The position numbers and the translations under genes are program-made. 64,000 bases of DNA from an uncultured Eubacteriales bacterium. Its GTDB lineage: Bacteria > Bacillota > Clostridia > Oscillospirales > Acutalibacteraceae. The notes under the pieces were generated by a model. It ran no database searches and was not told the origin of the DNA. It saw only the letters and a program-made list of their open reading frames with translations. The stretch is from contig CAKSJY010000003.1 of NCBI GenBank assembly GCA_934464585.1, positions 21,211-85,210 on the forward strand, read 5' to 3'. Shown piece by piece: positions 17,952 to 27,056 of this stretch (positions are counted from its first letter, which is position 1; the number at the start of each line of letters is the position of its first letter).

Positions 17952-18959
17952 ATGAAGATATTAGCAATAGAAAGTTCTTGCGACGAAACTGCTGCAGCAG
18001 TTGTCGAGGATGGTAGGATTGTCTTATCATCTGCAGTTGCATCGCAGATAGAGGAACATAAAATTTACGGCGGAGTTGTGCCTGAAATAGCTTCAAGAAT
18101 GCACACAGAAGCAATAGTGAATATTGTAAAGAAAGCATTGAGTGATGCGAAACTAGAGCTTTCCGATATAGACGCTATAGGGGTAACATATGCTCCGGGA
18201 CTTATTGGTGCTTTGCTTGTTGGTGTAAACTTTGCAAAAGGGTTATCGCTTGCAACAAAACTTCCGCTTATACCAGTGCATCATTTAAGGTCGCATATTG
18301 CTTCTAATTACATATCAAACCCTGATCTTAAGCCACCATTTTTATGTTTGGTAGTTTCAGGAGGTCATAGTCATATTGTTGAGGTTAAAGATTATACAAA
18401 TATGAAGGTTATAGGCAGGACTAGGGATGATGCTGCGGGGGAAACTTTCGATAAAGCCGCAAGAGCTATGGGTATGCCGTATCCCGGTGGAATACATCTT
18501 GATAAAATTGCTGAACTTGGTGATGAAAGTGCTTTTGAATTTCCACATCCAAAAGTAACAGATTCAGAATATGACTTTAGCTTTTCAGGACTTAAGACAG
18601 CTATTATTAACACGATTCATAACGCAAAACAAAAGGGCGAAGAACTTCCAATTGCGGATCTTTCTGCCTCATTTAGAAAAACAGTTGTAGATTGTTTGGT
18701 TACAAATTTCATTAAGGCTGCAGAAGAACTAAAATATGATAAACTTGTAGTTGCAGGCGGGGTTTCAGCAAATTCTCTTTTAAGGAAACGCTTAAAAGAA
18801 GAGGCAGATAGGCGTGATTTTAAACTTTATATGCCTGAGCTTAGATATTGTGGTGATAATGCTGCAATGGTAGGATCGCAAGCATACTATGAATATTTAA
18901 ACGAAAATATTGCCGGACTTGACTTAAATGGTTGTGCGGCATTATCGATAGAATTGTAA
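17952..18959 (+). CDS. tsaD: tRNA threonylcarbamoyladenosine transferase subunit TsaD
   Basis: Transfers the threonylcarbamoyl group to A37 of ANN-decoding tRNAs together with TsaB and TsaE. 335 residues. ASKHA fold with the N-terminal ESSCDETAAAV motif, the metal-binding His pair in HHLRSH, VSGGHSH, the DAAGETFDKAAR segment, the conserved PHPK, and a final VAGGVSANSLLR plus CGDNAAM. The start is ATG 17952 because atggag lies 6 bases upstream; upstream GTG and ATG codons at 17928 and 17940 are in frame but less likely. tsaB and tsaE are not in the window. Last gene before a terminator. Confidence 0.96.
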   Translation: MKILAIESSCDETAAAVVEDGRIVLSSAVASQIEEHKIYGGVVPEIASRMHTEAIVNIVKKALSDAKLELSDIDAIGVTYAPGLIGALLVGVNFAKGLSLATKLPLIPVHHLRSHIASNYISNPDLKPPFLCLVVSGGHSHIVEVKDYTNMKVIGRTRDDAAGETFDKAARAMGMPYPGGIHLDKIAELGDESAFEFPHPKVTDSEYDFSFSGLKTAIINTIHNAKQKGEELPIADLSASFRKTVVDCLVTNFIKAAEELKYDKLVVAGGVSANSLLRKRLKEEADRRDFKLYMPELRYCGDNAAMVGSQAYYEYLNENIAGLDLNGCAALSIEL

Positions 18960-18983
18960 TATTTTCGATTAAATTAAGAAAAG

Positions 18984-19008
18984 GCTTCCTTAAATTAGGA
19001 GGCTTTTT
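18984..19008 (+). terminator. Terminator of the polA-tsaD operon
   Basis: GCTTCCT, loop taaatt, AGGAGGC (one G-U pair), then TTTTT. Confidence 0.8.
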
Positions 19009-19096
19009 GTGTATAATAGTAAATGTTTTTATTTAGTTTTAGATAAAATATTAATGTAGGAAATTGTTTTTTGAATTTTTAAATGATAGAAAAAAT

Positions 19097-19125
19097 TTGC
19101 ATATATTTTTTTTAGATGATATAAT
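19097..19125 (+). promoter_or_regulatory. Sigma-A promoter of the surface-polysaccharide locus
   Basis: TTGCAT, 17-base spacer, TATAAT. Transcription would start near 19132, upstream of the TTG at 19163 but downstream of the more distal in-frame start at 19064. This fixes the flippase start. Confidence 0.7.
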
Positions 19126-19162
19126 CTATAAGTTAGATTGTTTCTTGTTGGAGGTAACTGTT

Positions 19163-20689
19163 TTGGAAAAAAACCAAAGAAAGATGGGAGTAGTACTTTC
19201 CTATGTGCTAGTTGTATTAAATGCATTAGTTGGATTTATGTATGTTCCAATCCTTTTGCACTATATGGGCAAAAATGAGTATGGACTTTATCAGACTATG
19301 GGGTCGTTGTTAGCGACATTTGTAATATTGGACTTTGGATTACCGGCGACGGTTATACGATATTATTCAAGGTATAAATCCTTAAATGATGAAGAAGGTA
19401 TGGAAAATATATTGGCTTTATGTTCGAGAATGCTTATAATACTTACGTTGGTATTGGTAGCAGCGGGAGGTATACTATATTTTTTCTTAGATGGTATGTA
19501 CGCTTCATCACTTACTGCCTCGGAGCTTAAAAGTGCAAAGATTATATTTATAATTTTGCTTATAAATATTCTATTTACGTCACCGACCCAAATATTTAAT
19601 GCAATAATTATATCGTATGAACGTTTTGTCTTTTTTAGGCTTTCACTTATTATTCAGGTAATATTACAACCGATAGTTGTTATATTGTTAATGCAGAAAA
19701 GTCCATATGCTGTTACATTGGTTTCGGTATATACAATTTCTAACTTTTTACTTGTAGCTACAAGAGTTTACTACTGTTTTGCAAAAATAAAAATTAAAAT
19801 AAAAATGCACTATTTTGATAAGGAACTTTTTAAGGATATTATATCTTATGCTTTTTTTATATTTTTAAATGTTGTGATAGACCAGGTGTTCTGGAGATCT
19901 AATCAGATAATACTAAGTATTGTTGCAAGTACTGCGGCGGTTGCGACGTATTCGATAGCGTACCAAATATCATATAATTATATGACACTTTCAACAGCTG
20001 TAAGTGGTGTGTTTTTGCCAAGGGTTACCGAAATGGTTACAAATAATGAACCGAGGGAAAATTTATCTGATCTATTTATAAAAGCAGGAAGGGTACAGTT
20101 TTTGCTGTTGTCTTGTGTTTTAAGTGGATTTATCCTTTTTGGACGTCAGTTTATTAATGTATGGGCAGGAAATGGTTTTGATGAAGCATATTTAATAACA
20201 CTTCTTTTAATAGTTCCGTTTACTGTGGAATTAATTCAAAACGTGGGTCAAGTAATACTCCAAGCGCTTAATAAATTTAGGTTTAAGGTTTATGTGTTTT
20301 TGGGGGTCGCAGTTGTTAATGTGGCATTGGCAGTTCCACTTGCTCAAAAATATGGTGGGACAGGTTGTGCTATTGCAACAGGGGTAACTTTCTTTATTGG
20401 AAATGCCTTTATTATGAACTATTATTATGCTAAGTATATTGGGCTAGATATAAAGAGATTTTGGAAAGAAATTTTTAAGATTTTTGTACCTGCAATAGGC
20501 TGTATGTTATTGGGATTTTTACTAAATTATATAAGTTTATCAAATAAAATTATAGACTTAGGTGTTAAGGTAGTAATTTATGCATCGATCTATGTAATAG
20601 CAATTTGGCTATTTGCGATGAATAATTACGAAAAGGGCTTGGTTATAGGTCCTATTAATAAAATAAAAAGACGGTTTGCTAGAGTATAG
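19163..20689 (+). CDS. Polysaccharide flippase, Wzx/MOP family
   Basis: 508-residue integral membrane protein with about 12-14 hydrophobic segments spread over its length, of the MVF/MOP (Wzx, polysaccharide_synt) type. By family knowledge it flips undecaprenyl-linked repeat units to the outer face of the membrane. N-terminal features are VVLNALVGFMYVPILLHYMG and a Gly/Tyr-rich NEYGLYQT turn. The start is TTG 19163 with ggaggt 7 bases upstream and a promoter just before it. It is the first gene of a same-strand locus with glycosyltransferases, LicD, TarI/TarJ, a polymerase and a chain-length protein. The glycan itself is unknown. Confidence 0.9.
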   Translation: MEKNQRKMGVVLSYVLVVLNALVGFMYVPILLHYMGKNEYGLYQTMGSLLATFVILDFGLPATVIRYYSRYKSLNDEEGMENILALCSRMLIILTLVLVAAGGILYFFLDGMYASSLTASELKSAKIIFIILLINILFTSPTQIFNAIIISYERFVFFRLSLIIQVILQPIVVILLMQKSPYAVTLVSVYTISNFLLVATRVYYCFAKIKIKIKMHYFDKELFKDIISYAFFIFLNVVIDQVFWRSNQIILSIVASTAAVATYSIAYQISYNYMTLSTAVSGVFLPRVTEMVTNNEPRENLSDLFIKAGRVQFLLLSCVLSGFILFGRQFINVWAGNGFDEAYLITLLLIVPFTVELIQNVGQVILQALNKFRFKVYVFLGVAVVNVALAVPLAQKYGGTGCAIATGVTFFIGNAFIMNYYYAKYIGLDIKRFWKEIFKIFVPAIGCMLLGFLLNYISLSNKIIDLGVKVVIYASIYVIAIWLFAMNNYEKGLVIGPINKIKRRFARV

Positions 20690-20712
20690 TTTTTAAATTA
20701 AGGAGAAAAATG

Positions 20713-21792
20713 ATGACAGTATCTTTTATAGTGGTTGCATTGAATGCAGAAAAAACTATAAAATCTTTGCTTGAAGATTTAAATAATCAAACATATCCAC
20801 ACAAGGATATACAATTGATTTTTGTCGATAGTTTGTCGACAGATAAAACATTGAAGATATTAAATAATTTTAAAAAGGATTACGAAAACGAGTATATGTC
20901 AGTATCGATAAAGAATAATCCTAAAAAGATACTCCCATGTGGATGGAATATAGCATTGAAAGAAGTATTGGGGGATGTAGTTCTTAGAGTAGATGCACAC
21001 TCACATATACCTGAAGACTTTATTGAAAAAAATGTAGAACATATAAAAAATGGTGAGTTTATTACAGGGGGACCTCGAAAGAGCATAATTGATAAACAAA
21101 GCAATTGGCAGGATGTTTTGCTGTTTTGTGAAACATCATTATTTGGTAGTGGAATAGCTAAGTATAGAAATAGCGAAACAACTCAATATGTAAATACTCT
21201 TGCACATGCTGCATATAAGACAGACGTATTTAGAAAGGTCGGCGGATATGATGAACGTCTTGCAAGGACTGAGGATAATGAAATTCATTTTAGAATGAGG
21301 GAGGCAGGATATAAATTTCTTTTTAGTACAGATATAAAATCTTTTCATCATGCAAGAAGTTCTTTGAAAAAAATGGTTAAACAAAAATTCTTAAATGGTA
21401 AATGGATAGGATTAACTATGGGTGTTTCACCAAAATGTTTTTCGATATACCACTTTGCTCCGTTGGCATTTGTTTTAGCAATTATAGCAAGCATTATATT
21501 TGGATTGTTTGTTAATTGGAACTTGTTTATTGGAATATTGTCTTTATATGGTGTTGCTAATATATTAATGACATTACTATCTTTAAAAGGTAATAAACTA
21601 AATTCACTATACTTTTTAGCGCCTATATTATTTTTGATATTACATTTAGCATATGGTACGGGCACACTTTTGGGAATATTAAAAATGCCTTTTTGGAAGA
21701 TGAAACCAGAAAATAGGGAATGTAAGGAAATTGAGAATGTTAAAAATGTTTTGAATGAAAGACTAAATAACTGTCAGGAAAATGGTGATTAA
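20713..21792 (+). CDS. Glycosyltransferase family 2, ExoA-like, with C-terminal membrane segments
   Basis: 359-residue GT2 enzyme. The N-terminal GT-A domain has SFIVVALNAEKTI, FVDSLSTDKT with the first Asp, LRVDAHS as the DxD-type metal site, and the R-TEDNEIHFRMREAG catalytic region near residue 180. The C-terminal part (about 245-325) holds three hydrophobic segments, so it is probably membrane-anchored, as ExoA-type transferases are. The start is ATG 20713, with aggag 7 bases upstream; ATG 20710 is an in-frame alternative. It should add a sugar to a lipid-linked glycan on the cytoplasmic face. Donor and linkage are unknown. Confidence 0.9.
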   Translation: MTVSFIVVALNAEKTIKSLLEDLNNQTYPHKDIQLIFVDSLSTDKTLKILNNFKKDYENEYMSVSIKNNPKKILPCGWNIALKEVLGDVVLRVDAHSHIPEDFIEKNVEHIKNGEFITGGPRKSIIDKQSNWQDVLLFCETSLFGSGIAKYRNSETTQYVNTLAHAAYKTDVFRKVGGYDERLARTEDNEIHFRMREAGYKFLFSTDIKSFHHARSSLKKMVKQKFLNGKWIGLTMGVSPKCFSIYHFAPLAFVLAIIASIIFGLFVNWNLFIGILSLYGVANILMTLLSLKGNKLNSLYFLAPILFLILHLAYGTGTLLGILKMPFWKMKPENRECKEIENVKNVLNERLNNCQENGD

Positions 21793-21794
21793 AG

Positions 21795-22685
21795 GTGAGT
21801 AAGAAATTGAAGGAATATTTAGTTCCCGATGAGCAGATTAGAGAACTTCAGCTTAAAAGCCTAGATATGCTTTTGTATTTTAAAAAATTTTGTGATGAAA
21901 ACAACTTGCTGTTTTATTTTTGTGGTGGTTGTTGTATTGGTTCCTTAAGGCACAAAGGGTTTATACCGTGGGATGACGATATAGATATATTTATGCTGAG
22001 AGAAGATTATGAAAAGCTTCATAAGCTTTGGGCTGAAAAGGCAGATACAGAAAAATATTCCTGCCTTCATCCATCAAAAAATATGATGTCGGGAAATATT
22101 TTTACAACGATTGTTGACAATAATACAACTCTTATAAAACCATATCAGACAGAACTAGATATACCCCTTGGAGTAAATATGGACATTTTTCCTCTTGATG
22201 GTTGTCCTTCTTCAAGATTTAAGAGAAAAATGCAGATGATTTGGGCAATGATATATTCATTGTATTTAGCTCAAGTTGTTCCTGAAAAGCACGGTAAATT
22301 GGTAAGTATAGGTGGAAAATTTTTGCTTTCAATTGTTCCTAGCAAAAATCTTAGATATAAAATATGGAAACATGCTGAAAAGAAGATGTCGAAATATAAA
22401 ATAGCAGACTGCGATTATATTACAGAGCTATGCGCAGGCCCGGGATATATGAAGAATGAATATCCAAAAGAAGCATTTGCTTCGGCTGTATATAGATTAT
22501 TTGAAGGATATCAGATGCCAATACCAGTAGGATATGATCAGTATTTAAAAATAGCTTTTGGGGATTATATGACTATGCCACCAAAAGAAAAGCAGATAGC
22601 TCACCATGAAGTTGTATGCTTAGATTTAGAAAACAGTTATAAGAAATATAAAGGAATATACTATTGTTTGGAGGATAAAAAATGA
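21795..22685 (+). CDS. LicD family phosphotransferase
   Basis: 296-residue member of the LicD/fukutin nucleotidyltransferase-like family, which moves a phosphorylated alcohol (phosphocholine, or ribitol phosphate in human fukutin and FKRP) from a CDP carrier to a glycan. The signature is present: CGGCCIGSLRHKGFIPWDDD near residues 42-61, with the Asp cluster that binds metal. The start is GTG 21795. It overlaps tarI by 4 bases, and tarI-tarJ makes CDP-ribitol, so a ribitol-phosphate donor is the simplest inference. Phosphocholine is less likely because no licA/licC-type genes are seen nearby. Confidence 0.88.
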   Translation: MSKKLKEYLVPDEQIRELQLKSLDMLLYFKKFCDENNLLFYFCGGCCIGSLRHKGFIPWDDDIDIFMLREDYEKLHKLWAEKADTEKYSCLHPSKNMMSGNIFTTIVDNNTTLIKPYQTELDIPLGVNMDIFPLDGCPSSRFKRKMQMIWAMIYSLYLAQVVPEKHGKLVSIGGKFLLSIVPSKNLRYKIWKHAEKKMSKYKIADCDYITELCAGPGYMKNEYPKEAFASAVYRLFEGYQMPIPVGYDQYLKIAFGDYMTMPPKEKQIAHHEVVCLDLENSYKKYKGIYYCLEDKK

Positions 22686-23395
22686 TATTTGGAGCAGTAT
22701 TAGCAGGGGGAATTGGCTCAAGGATGAATATTTCCGATATGCCAAAACAGTTTTTACCACTCGGAGACAGACCTATAATTATACATACATTAGAAAAGTT
22801 TCTAATGTGTAATAAGTTCGATAAAATATATATAGGCATTCATCCAGATTGGGTTTGCCATATGAAGGATATTATCAACAAGTATGACTTAGATTGTGGA
22901 AAATTTGAACTCGTATGCGGTGGATCTGATAGAAACGAGACCATACAAAATATTATTTCTGCAATTGAAGAACAATATGGTCAAGATGATAACCACATTA
23001 TAGTAACTCATGACTCAGTAAGACCATTTGTAAGCTTAAAAATGATTGAGGATAATATAGAAGCTTTAAAAGAATATGAGGCTTGTAATACAGTTTGTGC
23101 ATCGATTGATACAATTGTTGTATCGTACGATAATAAAGAGATTTCATCTATACCAAACCGTAACTTTATGTATCAGGGCCAAACTCCTCAAAGCTTTAAG
23201 GTTTCACTTTTAAAAAGACTTTACAATGACTTAAGCGATGAGGAAAAAGGTGAATTAACAGATGCCTGCAAAATCTGTGTTATTAGAAAAGTACCGGTAA
23301 AATTGGTCCAGGGTGATGTATCAAATCTAAAAATTACTACAGTGAGCGATTATAAAATAGCACAAGCTATGCTTGGAGGAATGAAGGTTGATTAA
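22682..23395 (+). CDS. tarI: Ribitol-5-phosphate cytidylyltransferase (IspD/TarI family)
   Basis: 237-residue cytidylyltransferase that would join CTP and D-ribitol 5-phosphate to CDP-ribitol. The N-terminal AVLAGGIGSRM is the nucleotide-binding loop, with the conserved MPKQFLPLGDRPI that follows in IspD/TarI. VTHDSVRPF and the C-terminal TTVSDYKIAQAML are family features. IspD (isoprenoid synthesis) is a close paralogue, but the next gene, TarJ-like and overlapping by 8 bases, identifies the ribitol pathway. ATG 22682 overlaps the LicD stop, so the three genes are probably translationally coupled. Confidence 0.9.
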   Translation: MIFGAVLAGGIGSRMNISDMPKQFLPLGDRPIIIHTLEKFLMCNKFDKIYIGIHPDWVCHMKDIINKYDLDCGKFELVCGGSDRNETIQNIISAIEEQYGQDDNHIIVTHDSVRPFVSLKMIEDNIEALKEYEACNTVCASIDTIVVSYDNKEISSIPNRNFMYQGQTPQSFKVSLLKRLYNDLSDEEKGELTDACKICVIRKVPVKLVQGDVSNLKITTVSDYKIAQAMLGGMKVD

Positions 23396-24401
23396 TTATG
23401 TTTATCAGCTTGTAAGTCCACAAACCTTTTCTATAAAATATCAAGAAATTGGTTTGGGTGAAGATGTTATAATTAAACCAAGATATATGTCTATTTGCCA
23501 TGCCGACCAAAGATATTATCTAGGGCAAAGAGATACTGAAACTTTGAAAAAAAAGTTGCCGATGGCTCTTATTCATGAGTGCTGTGGAGAGGTTGTCTTA
23601 GATAGATCCGGTACATTTAAAAGGGGGCAGGCTGTAGTCCTAATACCTAATGTCCCAGGAAGTGGTAGCAACATGATATATGAAAATTATCAGAAGGGTT
23701 CCTATTTCCTTTCGAGTGGCCATGATGGGTTTATGAGAGAATTCGTTACAATGCCAAGGGAAAGGATAGTTCCGTTTGACAATATCCCATATAAAATTGC
23801 ATGTATAAGTGAGTTTGTGAGTGTGTGCGTACACAGTGCAAATAGATTTGAACATTCATCACATATGTGCAGAAATACTATAGGTATTTGGGGCGATGGA
23901 AGCCTTGCATATGTTATGTCATGTATTTTAAGGGCAAAGTATCCTAAATCAAAGATTGTTGTTGTAGGAAAAAATATTAATAAACTTGAACTATTTTCCT
24001 TTGTAGATAAGACATATCTTGCTTCGGATTTACCGAAAAATTTTGAGGTTGACCACGCGTTTGAATGTGCAGGTGGAGAAGGAAGCTACTTTGCAATAGA
24101 TGATATTATTAAATATTGCAATCCCCAAGGAAGTGTCATGCTTATGGGGGTTAGTGAAAATAAAGTACCGATCAACACAAGGAATATACTTGAAAAAGGT
24201 TTAACTTTTATCGGATCGAGTCGTTCCGGAAAGGAAGATTTCGAAAAAGCGGTTGAATTTATGAAAGACAAAGATTTTCAAAACAGACTTAATGTAATTA
24301 TATACGAGGAGTCTAAGGTTAATAGTATCGATGATATCCATAGAGTACTTTCAACAGACTTAAGGACACCCTTTAAAACGGTGTTTGAATGGGGATTATA
24401 A
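23388..24401 (+). CDS. tarJ: Ribulose-5-phosphate reductase, TarJ type
   Basis: 337-residue zinc-type medium-chain dehydrogenase/reductase that reduces D-ribulose 5-phosphate to D-ribitol 5-phosphate with NADPH. The N-terminus reads MINYVYQLVSPQTF, with SICHADQRYYLGQR and LPMALIHECCGEVV, which matches TarJ closely. The zinc ligand set is the Cys of ICHADQ with His-Glu in the following strand. The Rossmann segment GIWGDGSLAYV is at about 165-175. It overlaps tarI by 8 bases. Together TarI and TarJ give CDP-ribitol, the donor for ribitol wall teichoic acid or ribitol-containing polysaccharide. Confidence 0.9.
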   Translation: MINYVYQLVSPQTFSIKYQEIGLGEDVIIKPRYMSICHADQRYYLGQRDTETLKKKLPMALIHECCGEVVLDRSGTFKRGQAVVLIPNVPGSGSNMIYENYQKGSYFLSSGHDGFMREFVTMPRERIVPFDNIPYKIACISEFVSVCVHSANRFEHSSHMCRNTIGIWGDGSLAYVMSCILRAKYPKSKIVVVGKNINKLELFSFVDKTYLASDLPKNFEVDHAFECAGGEGSYFAIDDIIKYCNPQGSVMLMGVSENKVPINTRNILEKGLTFIGSSRSGKEDFEKAVEFMKDKDFQNRLNVIIYEESKVNSIDDIHRVLSTDLRTPFKTVFEWGL

Positions 24402-24413
24402 AAGGAGAAAAAT

Positions 24414-25385
24414 ATGCCTGAGATAAGTATAATAGTGCCAGTATATAAGGTTGAGAAATATATAAATAAGTGTGTGGACTCAATTTTAAACCAAACATTT
24501 CAAGATTTTGAGTTAATATTAGTCGACGATGGTTCACCGGATAATTGTGGGGCTATTTGTGACGAATATGCTAAAAAGGATAAAAGGGTTTTGTCTGTTC
24601 ATAAGAAGAATGGTGGACTTTCCGATGCTAGAAATTATGGAATAAATATGGCAAAGGGTAAATATATTGGATTTATTGATAGTGATGACTATATTGCTGA
24701 TGATATGTATGAGGCTCTGTATAACAATATAGTAAAATATGAGGCTGATGTTTCGGTTTGTGGAATATATGATTGCTATGGGGAAAAGGTAGTTCCACAA
24801 GATATTAAAAAGGGTGTCTTTGAGTTTAGTGCTTCGCAAGCTGTTGAATATATGCTTTCCGGAAAGGGAGTAGGACTTTTTGCAGTTAATAAGCTTTACA
24901 AAAGGGAAGTATTTAAAGATGTAAGATATCCTGTAGGTAAAACATATGAGGATGCTTTTGTAATAGTTGATATTTTACTAAGAGCTGAAAAGGTTGTTAT
25001 TGATACAACTCCTAAGTATTATTATATACATCGAGAAAGCAGTATAACTCTTTCTAATTTCAGCAAAAAATATTATGATATTTTGGAAGCACAAACACAT
25101 AATATGGAACTTATAGAAGAAAATTTTCCGGATCTTAAGGATTTAGGTGATTTTAGAATTTGGTGGGCATACAAACAAATTTTAAGCCGACTTGCTTTAA
25201 ATGATAAAGAAACACGAAAAAAGTTTAGTGAAGATAAAAAACATATTTCTAAAATGATTAGAAAAGATTTACCTAAGATTTTAAGGAATAAATATAATTC
25301 CAAAAGCCAGCTTGTATCGTACATATTAATATCTTTTTGTCCTAATTTATTTATGAAGATATATAGGGACTCTGGGGAAAAATAG
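24414..25385 (+). CDS. Glycosyltransferase family 2
   Basis: 323-residue GT2 enzyme with the standard N-terminal signature: ISIIVPVYKVEKYI, ILVDDGSPDNC, KKNGGLSDARN and FIDSDDYI (the DxD motif near residue 85). The following part resembles processive capsule transferases of the EpsJ/WcaA type. No membrane segment is obvious, but the basic C-terminus could bind membrane. The start is ATG 24414 with aggag upstream, 12 bases after tarJ. It should add a sugar to the same lipid-linked unit as the upstream transferase; the donor is unknown. Confidence 0.92.
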   Translation: MPEISIIVPVYKVEKYINKCVDSILNQTFQDFELILVDDGSPDNCGAICDEYAKKDKRVLSVHKKNGGLSDARNYGINMAKGKYIGFIDSDDYIADDMYEALYNNIVKYEADVSVCGIYDCYGEKVVPQDIKKGVFEFSASQAVEYMLSGKGVGLFAVNKLYKREVFKDVRYPVGKTYEDAFVIVDILLRAEKVVIDTTPKYYYIHRESSITLSNFSKKYYDILEAQTHNMELIEENFPDLKDLGDFRIWWAYKQILSRLALNDKETRKKFSEDKKHISKMIRKDLPKILRNKYNSKSQLVSYILISFCPNLFMKIYRDSGEK

Positions 25386-25538
25386 TATATAAAAGGTGCA
25401 ATCTGACTTTATAAATTTTAATTTCAATGAAATAGAAATAAAATTTTTAATATTTATTGTTTTGTTTTCAGAAAAATTAGAGTATTAAAAGTAAATACAT
25501 ATAAATTTAATTTTAAATATTTGAGAAAGGAGGATAAC

Positions 25539-27038
25539 ATGACAAAGTTTATAAGATATTGTTTTATTACTTCTGCGTTTTTTTGCTTTATAGTTGGAAA
25601 TATATTTGAAAATTTTAATGTAATGCTTTTAAGCATACTTTTTATGTTATCGGCTAATGTTTTTTATAGCTTTGAATATATAAAAAGAAGATTCTTCTTT
25701 TTAATATTTAATTTTGTTATATTTATATTTCTAATTGGACGTCCAACTATTAATATGTTTAAGGGGAACAGGTGGTGGATATTTTTTAATAAAACACATG
25801 TTTACTTTGCAATGTATTCATTGTTTCTTACGCTTATATGCATATTTGTTGGAGCAGTTGTTGCAGAAATGCTTTTGTTTAGTAAAACTATTAAAAAGAA
25901 ATATATTCCCAAAATTTCATCAAAGAATATATATAATATTCGAAAAAATGAATATAAACAAGATTTTGTAAAAGCATTGCGTATAATTTCACTTATATTA
26001 TTTTATATTTCGATAATAGTGTTTTTTATATGTGAAGTTGAAAAATTATTATTTATGCGTGGAAGGGAATATGAGGAGTTCTACACTAAATTTAAATCAC
26101 AGCTTCCATATGTATTCTCTTTAGTTGGTGCAATGAGTAAGTACTTCCTTTGTGTTTTTCTTGCAACGATGCCAAGTAAAAGGTCATCGTTTATTCCACT
26201 TTCATTATATGTAATTTCGGCAGTACCTTCATTACTTATTGGTATACGAAATCCGGTAGTATTAAATATACTATTTGTAATTACGTACTATTTTATACGA
26301 AATACAATAGATAAAAAGGATGTATGGCTTGGCAAACTTGAGAAAACCTTAATTATAATAGGTGTACCTTTGGCAGTGATATTTCTAGGGTCATTAAACT
26401 ATATTCGAGCCGGCAGCAAATTTAAAAGCGGACCTGTTGACTTAATTATAGATTTTCTATATAAACAAGGAGTTTCCTTTGAGGTATTATGCATTGGTCA
26501 TGCATCTATACCTAGGATAAAATATACAGGTTTTGTAAATTATACTTTTGGCCCATTTATAGATTATTTTACCCACGGAGTTTTAGCTCAAAAGCTTTTT
26601 GGTGCGCTAAGTTTAGGTGATGGTAATAATTTAAAGAAAGCTTTATATAGCAATAGTTTTGCGCATCGTATGTCTTATGTTGCCAGAGGGCATGAGTACT
26701 TAGAGGGTCGCGGTTGGGGCTCATCATATTTATTGGAAACGTATGCTGACTTTGGATATTGGGGAATTGCAATATTTAGTATAATACTCGGAGTGTTGTT
26801 GATATCAATACTAAAATTAATTATGAAAGAGAACACATTCCTTTCTACAGCGATTTTAGTAGTATTAACTAATATATATTTTATGCCTAGAGATGCAGCA
26901 ACAGGAAGTTTATATTTGCTTTTAACCAATCAATTTCTAATTGCGGTAATTTTAGCGTATGTAATTTCCGGACTTATGGTTAAAAGATATTCATACAATA
27001 TAGTATCTTTAAAATGTAAAAAGGCACAAATATTATAA
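25539..27038 (+). CDS. Probable O-antigen/capsule polymerase, Wzy-like
   Basis: 499-residue integral membrane protein with about 10-12 hydrophobic segments and a larger loop in its second half containing GHEYLEGRGWGSSYLLE. Layout and neighbours match Wzy polymerases, which join repeat units on the outer face of the membrane; sequence similarity within that group is always low. The start is ATG 25539 with aaaggagg 5 bases upstream. The 150-base gap from the preceding transferase gene holds no recognisable terminator, so it may have its own start of transcription. Very AT-rich codon use, as is usual for polymerase genes. Confidence 0.8.
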   Translation: MTKFIRYCFITSAFFCFIVGNIFENFNVMLLSILFMLSANVFYSFEYIKRRFFFLIFNFVIFIFLIGRPTINMFKGNRWWIFFNKTHVYFAMYSLFLTLICIFVGAVVAEMLLFSKTIKKKYIPKISSKNIYNIRKNEYKQDFVKALRIISLILFYISIIVFFICEVEKLLFMRGREYEEFYTKFKSQLPYVFSLVGAMSKYFLCVFLATMPSKRSSFIPLSLYVISAVPSLLIGIRNPVVLNILFVITYYFIRNTIDKKDVWLGKLEKTLIIIGVPLAVIFLGSLNYIRAGSKFKSGPVDLIIDFLYKQGVSFEVLCIGHASIPRIKYTGFVNYTFGPFIDYFTHGVLAQKLFGALSLGDGNNLKKALYSNSFAHRMSYVARGHEYLEGRGWGSSYLLETYADFGYWGIAIFSIILGVLLISILKLIMKENTFLSTAILVVLTNIYFMPRDAATGSLYLLLTNQFLIAVILAYVISGLMVKRYSYNIVSLKCKKAQIL

Positions 27039-27056
27039 ATTTGAAAGGAAAATTTT

